Shown: positions 1 to 6,529, counted from the first letter of the stretch. The stretch is DNA of 17,469 nucleotides from Gemmatimonadota bacterium (GCA_003220985.1 QHTY01000178.1:1-17469); one strand, 5' to 3'. Program-made: numbers and translations. Notes: a model not told the origin generated them from the letters alone.

Positions 1-537
1 GGTGTGAGATTCGAGCGCCGCTTTCGCCGCAGAGACGGCGCCGTAGGTAGCGAAGACGCGCGTCGAGCCCGACGACGTCATCGAGAAGATCCGCCCGCCC
101 TTCCCCATCAATCCCTGTTTCACAACGCCTTGCGCCCAGTACACGAGCGAGTGGGCCATGACGTCCAGCGTCATATCGATGTTGGCCTTGGTCAGGACAT
201 CGTTCCCGATGTACGGTTTGAGCGTCCCGAACGCCAGGGAGTGCAGCAGCACGGCGATGTTGAGCTTTTGTTTGGCCAGCTCGCCGAGCACTTCGTTGCG
301 CTTCTCTTCGTCGGCGGCGTTGATGTTGAAGTACTGCGTCTTGCGACCGAGGTTCTCGATGTCTTTGCGGATTAGGGCCACGTGCTCGAGGCCCGCCTTC
401 CGGTCGAGGTGGACGCCGACGATGTCATAACCCGCCTGCGCGAGCGCGCGGGCCGCGCCCTCGCCGAAGCCGCTCGAAGCTCCGAGGATGAGCGCCCACT
501 TCGAAGCTTTCATCTGCGCGTGTGGGGTTTCGGTCAT
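1..537 (-). CDS. FabL-like enoyl-ACP reductase / SDR oxidoreductase (partial, cut by left edge)
   Basis: Translating the minus strand from the ATG at 537 gives about 179 residues with no stop before the window edge, so the C-terminus is missing. The N-terminus has a Rossmann dinucleotide motif (GASSGFGEG, about residues 19-27). Near the edge are the catalytic-type serines (MTSSGS) followed by YGAVSAAKAALE. The Tyr and Lys are separated by six residues (Y-x6-K), which is the hallmark of enoyl-ACP reductases of the FabI/FabL type, whereas ordinary SDRs have Y-x3-K. The GxxxGxG-type cofactor motif and the KAALE context resemble FabL (NADPH-dependent) more than FabI. The inferred role is the last reduction step of fatty-acid elongation in the cytoplasm, but a generic SDR with another substrate is possible. 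An in-frame ATG at 513 is an alternative start; neither has a clear Shine-Dalgarno site. The gene is divergent from the transporter at 561, with only 23 bp between them. Confidence 0.75.
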   Translation of the reverse strand, partial: MTETPHAQMKASKWALILGASSGFGEGAARALAQAGYDIVGVHLDRKAGLEHVALIRKDIENLGRKTQYFNINAADEEKRNEVLGELAKQKLNIAVLLHSLAFGTLKPYIGNDVLTKANIDMTLDVMAHSLVYWAQGVVKQGLMGKGGRIFSMTSSGSTRVFATYGAVSAAKAALESHT

Positions 538-542
538 GGCGG

Positions 543-548
543 TATAAT
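543..548 (+). promoter_or_regulatory. Candidate -10 element (TATAAT) in the 23-bp divergent gap
   Basis: A perfect TATAAT lies 12 nt before the ATG at 561, which would place the transcript start about 5 nt ahead of the start codon, so nearly leaderless. On the opposite strand the same bases give TATTAT (549-544), 6 nt before the ATG at 537. Both divergent genes could use this one AT-rich island. I see no good -35 hexamer on either side. Confidence 0.4.
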
Positions 549-560
549 AGCCGTCATCCG

Positions 561-1814
561 ATGAGAAGGCACTTGTGGATGGGGATCGGCCTGATCGCGG
601 GCCTTGCGCTGGGCCTCGCGGCCTCCGGACTCGCAAAACAGGATCACCCGTGGCTCGCCGACAGGGTCTTAGGACTCCGGCCGGTCGGCACGCTTTTCCT
701 CAATCTCCTGACGATGGTCGTGATCCCGCTGATCGCGACCGCGCTGTTCGCCGGCATTGCCAAACTCGGTGACCTGCGCATGGTCGGTCGCCTGGTCGTG
801 CGGACGCTCGCGTTCTTCTGGGCGACGGCGATCCTCGGCATCGCGCTCGGATTTCTGCTCGCGCTCACGCTGCTTCCGCAGACGTCGTTGACCCCCGAGC
901 AACAAGATGCCGTGCGGGCCGCCGCTGGCGCCGACGCCACCGTGATCCAGCGCGCCGCCGAGGGCATCCCTACGGGAGCGCAATTCATTAGCCAGCTGGT
1001 ACCGGCGAACCCCTTCAAGGCCGCCGCGGACGGCAACCTGCTGCCCATCATCGTGTTCGTGACGATCTTCGGGATCGCCGCCGCTTCGCTGCCGCCCGAA
1101 AAGCGGGCGCCACTCACGACCATCGCCGATGCCGTGACCGACGCCCTGGTTCGGATTGTCCATTGGGTGTTGTTGGTCGCGCCCGTCGGGATCTTCGCGC
1201 TCGTCGCGCCGTTCGTGGCGCAGGTCGGGTGGAAGCTGGTGTTCGCGATGCTCGGATTCATCGCGACCGTCATTTTGGGTGTCCTGCTGTTCATCGCGAT
1301 CATCTACTTGCCGAGCGTTTGGCTGCTCGCCCGCCTCGGACCGTTGCGCTTTCTGCGCGTGGCCTTCCCCTCGATGATGGTGGCGTTCTCGACAACCACG
1401 TCAATGGCGGCGCTCCCGGCCATGCTCGATGCCGCCGACCGCAACCTGCAGCTGCCGCGCCCCGTCTCGGGCTTCGTGCTGCCGCTCGGCGTCACCATCA
1501 ATCGGGGCGGGAGTGCCGTCTTTCAGGCAATTGCGGTCGTGTTCATCGCGCGTCTCTACGGCATACCATTCGGCGTCGAGCAGGTCTTCGCGGCCGGCAT
1601 CGCGGTGTTTCTGGCATCGCTCACGGTCGCAGCGGTTCCATCCGGAGGGGTCATCAGCCTGCTCCCCGCCTTCCAGGCCACCGGCTTGCCGGTGGCGGGC
1701 CTCACGATTCTCATCGGACTCGACCGCATCTCCGACATGTTTCGCACCATGGCGAATGCCACGGGCCATCTCGTGACCGCCGTCGTCGTCTCCGCGCTCG
1801 AAAATCGAAAATGA
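561..1814 (+). CDS. DAACS-family dicarboxylate/amino acid:cation symporter, atypical cation site
   Basis: A 417-residue, very hydrophobic inner-membrane protein of the glutamate/dicarboxylate symporter family (GltP/DctA/GltPh fold). Family landmarks are the early NLLTMVVIPLIATAL helix (about 48-62), the serine/threonine-rich hairpin HP1 (AFSTTTSMAALP, 275-286), the TM7 motif region (TINRGGSAVF, 312-321), the HP2 tip (VPSGGVISLLP, 359-369) and the TM8 signature (DRISDMFRTMANATGH, 388-403). The substrate-binding Asp392 and Arg395 (D394 and R397 of GltPh) are kept. The usual NMDGT in TM7 reads NRGGS, and the TM8 aspartate that binds sodium (GltPh D405) is His403, so cation coupling is likely altered. 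The ATG at 561 was chosen over the longer open frame (from 522) because of the TATAAT at 543. ATG 579 with AGAAGG 9 nt upstream is an alternative. The substrate is inferred to be an acidic amino acid or dicarboxylate. Confidence 0.85.
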   Translation: MRRHLWMGIGLIAGLALGLAASGLAKQDHPWLADRVLGLRPVGTLFLNLLTMVVIPLIATALFAGIAKLGDLRMVGRLVVRTLAFFWATAILGIALGFLLALTLLPQTSLTPEQQDAVRAAAGADATVIQRAAEGIPTGAQFISQLVPANPFKAAADGNLLPIIVFVTIFGIAAASLPPEKRAPLTTIADAVTDALVRIVHWVLLVAPVGIFALVAPFVAQVGWKLVFAMLGFIATVILGVLLFIAIIYLPSVWLLARLGPLRFLRVAFPSMMVAFSTTTSMAALPAMLDAADRNLQLPRPVSGFVLPLGVTINRGGSAVFQAIAVVFIARLYGIPFGVEQVFAAGIAVFLASLTVAAVPSGGVISLLPAFQATGLPVAGLTILIGLDRISDMFRTMANATGHLVTAVVVSALENRK

Positions 1815-1943
1815 GCTGGCTGCTCGCGGCACCGTGGATCATCGTCCTGTTCTTCCTTCTCTACCGATTTGCACGACGCGATCCGATCGGCCTTGCGCGG
1901 CCGGCGACTCATCGAATGGCGGGGCCGCAGCTATCGCGCCTAG
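1811..1943 (+). pseudogene. Probable collapsed remnant of a family 2 glycosyltransferase
   Basis: An ATG at 1811 overlaps the transporter stop (ATGA). In that frame the product starts with a membrane helix (WLLAAPWIIVLFFLLYRFARR), typical of the N-terminal anchor of bacterial membrane-bound glycosyltransferases, and runs only to a stop at 1966 (51 residues). In another frame the stretch 1878-1943 reads AIRSALRGRRLIEWRGRSYRA followed by a stop; the WRGRxY ending is a common C-terminal end of family 2 glycosyltransferases. The simplest reading is that the two ends of one gene were joined by an internal deletion of most of the catalytic domain plus a frame change. The alternative is a genuine 51-residue single-pass membrane protein (1811-1966). 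Neither is certain. The end overlaps the convergent gene stop at 1940. Confidence 0.35.
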
Positions 1944-2557
1944 AAGTAGACAGTCGCCACGAGTGACGCGTTCAATGCCGAACCTCCGATCGACCAGTCG
2001 CGGGACGCCGTGCCGAACGACGATTTCGACACAACGGTTCGGTAGGAAACGGCGGCGGTGGCCAGCGCACCAATGCCGAATCTGGAAGTAAGCAGATACG
2101 TTCCTCCCACATCACCGAAGACTCCGGCCGTCCCTCCGTTGGATCGCGAGGACCCGCCACGCGCTGCCCCGACGTGGTGCTCGAAGCCGGCGAGCGCGCC
2201 GAACGAATAGTGCGAGACGACCTTCGCCGCGGTCCCGTCCCCGCGATAGCGTCGCCACCCGAACCGCACTTGCGTGAATGCCTCCGACTCTAATCCCCCG
2301 AATCGTCTTCCCCCGCTGCTGTCGGTCAGGATCGCTTCGGAATGCGAGCCCTCGATGCGCAAATCGAGCACGAGTGCGCGGGTCGGTGATCGGAACTTGA
2401 TGAACCCGAGCGAACCGAAAGCCGTGCCCGCCTGGAATTGCGCGGCCCACTGACCTTTGCGGAATGGAGTCGCGTTCCCTTTAGCGGTGGAGTCCTGACC
2501 AAAAACGGAGACGGGAAGCACCAAGAGGACAGCGAACACAGCCGGAACGCGGTTCAT
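1940..2557 (-). CDS. Secreted outer-membrane beta-barrel-like protein, function unknown
   Basis: A 205-residue protein with a clear signal peptide: MNR, then a hydrophobic core (AVFAVLLVLPVSV) and a probable cleavage near residue 20 before QDST. The mature part is rich in Gly, Ser, Phe and Tyr, with short alternating polar/hydrophobic stretches (for example LVLDLRIEG, TQVRFGWRRYRG, HYSFGALAGFEHHVG, TYLLTSRFGIGALA). It ends LVATVYF; a terminal Phe is the usual recognition signal for the Bam machinery. This fits an eight-stranded or similar small outer-membrane beta-barrel. I recognise no specific family. GAGGG lies 5 nt before the ATG at 2557, and a TAGAAT box lies on the minus strand at 2594-2589. 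The nickel/cobalt-type permease gene is 79 nt upstream on the same strand, so cotranscription is possible. Confidence 0.65.
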   Translation of the reverse strand: MNRVPAVFAVLLVLPVSVFGQDSTAKGNATPFRKGQWAAQFQAGTAFGSLGFIKFRSPTRALVLDLRIEGSHSEAILTDSSGGRRFGGLESEAFTQVRFGWRRYRGDGTAAKVVSHYSFGALAGFEHHVGAARGGSSRSNGGTAGVFGDVGGTYLLTSRFGIGALATAAVSYRTVVSKSSFGTASRDWSIGGSALNASLVATVYF

Positions 2558-2588
2558 GGAGCCCTCGGGGGGAGGTGATCGGTGGGTT

Positions 2589-2594
2589 ATTCTA
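2589..2594 (-). promoter_or_regulatory. Candidate -10 box (TAGAAT) for the beta-barrel gene
   Basis: Read on the minus strand, 2594-2589 is TAGAAT. A transcript starting about 7 nt downstream would leave a leader of about 25 nt containing the GAGGG ribosome site ahead of the ATG at 2557. No convincing -35 is visible, so the call rests on position and the -10 match only. Confidence 0.3.
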
Positions 2595-2636
2595 CACTCC
2601 CTCGTCGAGGCCGCCCCGCCCCAAACGACATAATCG

Positions 2637-3338
2637 CTACGGCGCGGCTATCACCTGCTGCGCGAGTACGAAGCCGGCCACAACGCTTCCCGCCGCAGCC
2701 CCCAGGTGCAGAATCGTCGCCCATCGGGCGCCCCGGTCTGCGGCCAATCGCACCAGCACCGACAGAGTTAGCGATACGCCGAGCATCCCGATCACCGTGC
2801 CGGAGCCAAACGCGGCGAAGTACACCAGCCGCGAGATCGTATCGGGCACGGCTGCGACGAGCAGTGCGGCGATCGCGCCGCTCCCCGCCAGCCCGTGCGC
2901 GATACCGAAGCCCAGTGAACGGCGGGCGTCGCCGGCTACATGCGCATGACTGTGGCTCGAATCACTCGTATGGCTGTGCAGGTGCAGATGGGCTTGCGCC
3001 GCGGCGTGCGTGTGGACGTGCATGTGCCAGCGGCCCCGGACGTACCGCCAGATCACCGATGTCCCGAGCAACACCAGCAACCCGGCCACGGCTATCTCCG
3101 CCACGGGCCAGAGAGCAGGCGGCAGCTGCAGGCCGAGCACGACGATCAGGCCGACAACCACACCGACCGTCACGGTATGGCCGGCGCCCCAAATCAGGCC
3201 CAACCGGGCGGCGCTCCAGAGCCGGCCGCCAGGACGACTGGCCAGGGTCGAGACGGCCGCAAGATGGTCCGGCTCAAAGGCATGGCGGAATCCCAGCAGA
3301 CCACCGATGGCCAGAACCGCTACAATTGAAGGCGCCAT
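2637..3338 (-). CDS. Nickel/cobalt (NicO/UreH-like) membrane permease with His-rich loop
   Basis: A 233-residue membrane protein with about six hydrophobic segments. The first carries GFRHAFEPDHLAAV (16-29), the H-x4-D-H signature used by nickel/cobalt permeases and UreH/NicO proteins to select Ni2+ or Co2+. A second conserved histidine follows in GAGHTVTVG (51-59). Between the third and fourth hydrophobic segments is a cytoplasmic or periplasmic loop with 11 histidines in residues 105-133, mostly alternating (HMHVHTH, HLHLHSH, HSHAH), a likely metal-buffering loop. The second half (FGIAHGLAGSGA, 144-155) repeats the H-containing helix pattern. No urease, hydrogenase or cobalamin gene lies nearby, so the metal's use is unknown. 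A broader transition-metal efflux role is possible. The ATG at 3338 has no Shine-Dalgarno site. Confidence 0.8.
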   Translation of the reverse strand: MAPSIVAVLAIGGLLGFRHAFEPDHLAAVSTLASRPGGRLWSAARLGLIWGAGHTVTVGVVVGLIVVLGLQLPPALWPVAEIAVAGLLVLLGTSVIWRYVRGRWHMHVHTHAAAQAHLHLHSHTSDSSHSHAHVAGDARRSLGFGIAHGLAGSGAIAALLVAAVPDTISRLVYFAAFGSGTVIGMLGVSLTLSVLVRLAADRGARWATILHLGAAAGSVVAGFVLAQQVIAAP

Positions 3339-3393
3339 TTGGCCGCAAATCTAACTACAACCTTTTGGCCTGCTTGCATATCCAACACCGTGC

Positions 3394-3945
3394 ATGCCCC
3401 GACAGGTGCTCGAGGACACTCTGACTGCTGACTCGATAGCGGCCGACACGGCCCTCGCGGCGAGCGGGGACCCCAGTGCATTCGAGCGCTTGTACCGCAC
3501 CCATGTTGCCCGGGTCCACACGTTGGTGCGCCGCATGCTCGACGCCGACGAGGCAGACGATGTCACGCAGGACGTGTTCATTCGCGCGTGGCAGAAGCTG
3601 TCGACCTTCCGCGGCGAGTCGGCGTTCGGGACATGGCTGCACCGGTTGGCGGTCAACGTTGTCCTGGCCCGTCGCAAGAGCGTCGGAATCGAGCGGGGTC
3701 GATTCATTAATGCGGAAGAGCCGCTCGACGGCGTGACGAGCAAGCCGCTGACGCCGGAGTTGTCGATGGATTTCGAGGAAGCGCTCGCGAGCCTTCCCGA
3801 AGGAGCACGGCAGGTGTTCGTGTTGCACGACGTGGAGGGGTATCGCCACGAGGAGATTGCGCGCATGCTCGGCGTCGTGCCGGGCACGTCGAAATCGCAG
3901 CTGCATCATGCGCGGATGGCGCTGCGGAGGCACTTGGAACGATGA
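3394..3945 (+). CDS. ECF-family RNA polymerase sigma factor
   Basis: A 183-residue protein with only the sigma-2 and sigma-4 regions, the ECF (group 4) layout. Region 2 spans about residues 27-97, with the core-binding/-10 helix DDVTQDVFIRAW at 55-66 and the FRGESAFGTWLHRLAVN stretch typical of ECF factors. Region 4 spans about 126-180, with the helix-turn-helix YRHEEIARMLGVVPGTSKSQ (150-169), which reads the -35 element. Its stop overlaps the ATG of the anti-sigma gene (ATGA at 3942), so the two are translationally coupled. It presumably directs transcription of its own operon, including the two exported DUF4097 proteins, in response to an envelope signal. That target is inferred from gene order. 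The ATG at 3394 follows the short spacer shared with the divergent permease. Confidence 0.95.
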   Translation: MPRQVLEDTLTADSIAADTALAASGDPSAFERLYRTHVARVHTLVRRMLDADEADDVTQDVFIRAWQKLSTFRGESAFGTWLHRLAVNVVLARRKSVGIERGRFINAEEPLDGVTSKPLTPELSMDFEEALASLPEGARQVFVLHDVEGYRHEEIARMLGVVPGTSKSQLHHARMALRRHLER

Positions 3946-4607
3946 ACGATCAATGGACGAACCGGCTGTCGGAGTACATCGACGGCGAGCTCGATAACAC
4001 CGAGCGTGCGGCCCTCGAGGCTCACCTCTCGACCTGCGGTCAGTGCTACGCGACGCTCGGCGAGCTGCGGCAGGTGGTGGCGCGGGCGAAGACGCTCGAG
4101 GACACGCCGCCGGCGAAGGATCTGTGGGTCGGGATTCGTGCGGGCCTGACCCCGGGGCGGCGCCCCGGGGTAAGCCGGGACACGACTCCCGCCCACCGCC
4201 GCTTCAGCTTCACCGTCCCGCAGCTCCTTGCGGCGAGCATTGCCCTGGTCCTCCTTTCGGGTGGCGGTGCATGGCTCGCGCTGCGGCAGGGACCTACGAA
4301 CGCTCCCGAGCCCATCGCCGTGACCCGACCGGCAAGCACGCGGGTGGCCAGCTGGACGGGCTCTACCGATATCGCCATCGGCGAGTTGCAGGCCGCGCTG
4401 ACGCTGAATGAGAAGCGGCTCGATTCGACGACCGTGCGCATCGTGCGGAAGAATTTGGCCATCATCGACCGGGCGATCGCAGAGGCGCGCATTGCGCTGC
4501 GGAACGATCCCGGCAACGCGTACCTGAACCTCCATCTCGCCGACACGATGCGGCGCAAGGTGGAGCTGCTGCGGCGTGTGAATGACATGGCCGCGGCCCG
4601 GTCCTAG
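3942..4607 (+). CDS. Zinc-binding (ZAS/zf-HC2) transmembrane anti-sigma factor
   Basis: A 221-residue single-pass membrane protein. The cytoplasmic N-terminus carries the zinc anti-sigma motif H28-x3-C32-x2-C35 (HLSTCGQC) after the usual LSEYIDGELDNTERAALEAH lead. One membrane helix lies at about 92-114 (VPQLLAASIALVLLSGGGAW). The C-terminal 100 residues would be periplasmic, with a helical stretch LDSTTVRIVRKNLAIIDRAI that may be the sensor or coiled-coil part. The protein should hold the upstream sigma factor inactive at the membrane until released. A proline/glycine insert, LTPGRRPGVS (69-78), is encoded by a near-perfect palindrome (4149-4171) between the zinc domain and the helix. The gene starts inside the sigma stop codon, and its own stop lies inside the ribosome site of the next gene (AGGAGG, 4606-4611). 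Confidence 0.9.
   Translation: MNDQWTNRLSEYIDGELDNTERAALEAHLSTCGQCYATLGELRQVVARAKTLEDTPPAKDLWVGIRAGLTPGRRPGVSRDTTPAHRRFSFTVPQLLAASIALVLLSGGGAWLALRQGPTNAPEPIAVTRPASTRVASWTGSTDIAIGELQAALTLNEKRLDSTTVRIVRKNLAIIDRAIAEARIALRNDPGNAYLNLHLADTMRRKVELLRRVNDMAAARS
4149..4171. repeat. GC palindrome inside the anti-sigma gene
   Basis: Arms ACCCCGGGGC and GCCCCGGGGT are perfectly complementary over 10 bp around a 3-nt GGC loop. It is in frame and encodes TPGRRPGV between the zinc domain and the membrane helix. The extreme GC symmetry differs from the surrounding coding sequence and could be a small inserted repeat or an mRNA hairpin. Confidence 0.6.
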
Positions 4608-4618
4608 GAGGAACAGAC

Positions 4619-5734
4619 ATGTTTGCAACGCTGGCCGCCGCGATGCTGGTCGCGCTCGCATCGCAACGACAGACCGATACGACCATCGCCGTGCCGGCCG
4701 GCGCCAGCCTTTCGGTCAACAATTTCGGGGGTGGGATCACCGTCCACGGGTGGAGCGAGAATCGCGTCAAAGTGCACGCCGAAACCGGCCGCCGTGGACG
4801 GGTCGAAGTCTCGTTGGTCGGGAGCACCGTGGTCGTCAAGGCGAGTAGCCGCGAAGGCGCTCCGTCGGTGATCGATTTCGACATTACCGTCCCCCAGTCC
4901 ATGGCACTCAGCCTGAGCGGCACCTATGCGGACATCACGGTCGACGGCGTGCAGGGAGCGATCAGCGCCGAGACGGTGAATGGCGAGGTCAACGTGCGCG
5001 GCGGCAAGGGCATCATCACGCTCCACTCGATTCAGGGCTCCGTCACACTCGCGGACGCCTCGGGACGTATCGAGGTGAACTCGGTTAACGAAGACGTCGA
5101 GCTGACCAACGTCAGCGGTGAAATCAAGCTCGAAACCACGAATGGCAGCGTGATGATGACGGGAATCCAGTCGTCGAGTGTCGACGCCGGGACGATCAAC
5201 GGTGACGTGGTCTACGAGGGGACCGTCAAGGATGGCGGATCCTACAGCTTCGGGTCGCACAACGGGGACATCTCGGTCTCCATACCCGAGGGCGCCAACG
5301 TCACCGTGACTACGGCGACGGCGAACGGCGACATCGATGCCAGCTTTGCGCTCCCGCTCACGAGCACGACAGGGAAGCATCGCAAGACGTTCAAGATCGG
5401 CTCGGGGAGCGCGCGCATGGAGCTGGAGTCGTTCCAGGGCGACATCGAAATGCGCCGTCCCCAGGAGCTGCGGGATCGGATCGATCGCAAGCACAAACAC
5501 GACGAGAACGACAACGACTACGACGACCACGACAAGGATCACGACGCCGACACGGATACGAGCTTCAGCTGGGATCTGGGCAGCGTGACTGCATATGCCA
5601 CACGCTACGCCGCGGCGTACGCACCCAAATACGCCGCGCAGTATGCGGCGCAGTACGCACCGAGATACGCGCGTCAGTACGCGAAGATGTACAGCCGGCA
5701 GTACAAGAACACCTACCGCCTGAACACGCATTAA
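4619..5734 (+). CDS. Exported DUF4097-family beta-repeat protein with Asp/His linker and period-4 tyrosine tail
   Basis: A 371-residue protein in four parts. Residues 1-15 are a short signal-like hydrophobic start. Residues about 20-280 are a DUF4097 beta-repeat domain, with many turns of the type T-x-N-G-x-V/I (AETVNGEVNV, LETTNGSVMM, GTINGDVVY, TATANGDIDA), predicted to wind as a right-handed beta structure. Residues 288-313 are a linker very rich in Asp, His, Asn and Lys. Residues 326-366 carry eleven tyrosines spaced exactly four apart (YATRYAAAYAPKY and so on), ending LNTH. DUF4097 proteins are common next to ECF/anti-sigma pairs and are thought to act in the envelope; no enzymatic role is established. 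AGGAGG lies 7 nt before the ATG at 4619 and overlaps the anti-sigma stop. The tail is not a DUF4097 feature that I know of. Confidence 0.85.
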   Translation: MFATLAAAMLVALASQRQTDTTIAVPAGASLSVNNFGGGITVHGWSENRVKVHAETGRRGRVEVSLVGSTVVVKASSREGAPSVIDFDITVPQSMALSLSGTYADITVDGVQGAISAETVNGEVNVRGGKGIITLHSIQGSVTLADASGRIEVNSVNEDVELTNVSGEIKLETTNGSVMMTGIQSSSVDAGTINGDVVYEGTVKDGGSYSFGSHNGDISVSIPEGANVTVTTATANGDIDASFALPLTSTTGKHRKTFKIGSGSARMELESFQGDIEMRRPQELRDRIDRKHKHDENDNDYDDHDKDHDADTDTSFSWDLGSVTAYATRYAAAYAPKYAAQYAAQYAPRYARQYAKMYSRQYKNTYRLNTH

Positions 5735-5747
5735 CAGGGGAGCCGCT

Positions 5748-6527
5748 ATGCGAACCGTCCTGCTCACGACCGCGCTCTGCATCGGTGCCGTTGCCGCGCT
5801 GACCGCCCAGGATTTCAACTGGCATGGCCGGATCGCGGCCGGGAAGCGGCTGGAAGTGAAAGGGGTGAACGGTGACGTGCGCGCGGTGCTGGCGAGCGGC
5901 GCCGAGGCGGTCGTGAACGCGCGCAAGCACGCGCGGCGCTCCGATCCCGATGAGGTGGAGATCAAGGTCGTCGAGTCCGACGCAGGCATCACGATCTGCG
6001 CCGTCTATCCCACCCCGCGACGCGCTCGTGAGGAAAACACCTGTGAGCCGGGCGACCGGTGGCATTCGAGCACCGACAACAACGATGTGACCGTCGACTT
6101 CGAAGTGCAGGTGCCTGCCGCCGTCGAGTTCAACGGCCAGACCGTGAACGGCGAGATGTCAGCCGAGGGACTGAAGGGCGACGTGCGCGCGAGCACCGTG
6201 AACGGCAGCGTCCGTGTGACCACGACCGGCCTCGCCGAGGCGTCCACCGTGAACGGCTCTGTGTACGCGCAGCTGGGGCGGGCGGATTGGACCAACGATC
6301 TCGAGTTCAGCACGGTGAACGGCGGGATCACGCTGATTCTTCCCAATGGAAAGCTCGACACTGAGGTCCGGGCCAACACCGTGAACGGCGACATCGAGAC
6401 CGATTGGCCACTCATGATCTCCGGGCGCTTCAGCCAGCGGCGGCTGCGCGGCACGATCGGCGCCGGGGGCCGAGGGCTCAGTCTGAGCACTGTGAACGGA
6501 GAGATCCGGCTGAAGAAAGGCACGTGA
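5748..6527 (+). CDS. Second exported DUF4097-family beta-repeat protein
   Basis: A 259-residue protein with a signal peptide (MRTVLLTTALCIGAVAALTA, cleavage near AQDF at 20-21). The rest is DUF4097-like beta-repeat sequence. The turn motif TVNG occurs six times (codons beginning near 6141, 6195, 6246, 6312, 6378 and 6489), with a related GVNG near the N-terminus, and is mostly encoded by the near-identical string accgtgaacgg. A segment with two cysteines (ITICAVYP and ENTCEPG) may form a disulphide in the periplasm. Unlike the first DUF4097 protein it ends directly after the repeats (EIRLKKGT) with no Tyr tail. It lies 13 nt after that gene, with GGGGAG at 5737-5742 as ribosome site, so it is the last gene of the sigma operon. 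The function is unknown; an envelope structural or sensing role is inferred from position. Confidence 0.85.
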   Translation: MRTVLLTTALCIGAVAALTAQDFNWHGRIAAGKRLEVKGVNGDVRAVLASGAEAVVNARKHARRSDPDEVEIKVVESDAGITICAVYPTPRRAREENTCEPGDRWHSSTDNNDVTVDFEVQVPAAVEFNGQTVNGEMSAEGLKGDVRASTVNGSVRVTTTGLAEASTVNGSVYAQLGRADWTNDLEFSTVNGGITLILPNGKLDTEVRANTVNGDIETDWPLMISGRFSQRRLRGTIGAGGRGLSLSTVNGEIRLKKGT

Positions 6528-6529
6528 CT

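Noticed and set aside
3321..3326. TACAAT as -10 box for the sigma gene
   Set aside because: It is inside the permease coding region, about 70 nt before the sigma ATG, with no -35 partner at a proper distance.
2571..3424. Perfect anti-SD match GGAGGTGATC on the plus strand followed by a 280-codon open frame (GTG 2582)
   Set aside because: The frame lies fully antisense to the nickel/cobalt-type permease, which has clear membrane helices and family motifs. The plus-strand product is a low-complexity Arg/Pro/Ala string. The ribosome-site match appears to be chance.
4604..5992. 462-codon open frame on the minus strand across the DUF4097 genes
   Set aside because: It is antisense to the well-supported sigma operon; its Asp/His/Val/Arg-biased product mirrors the repeat codons and shows no domain.
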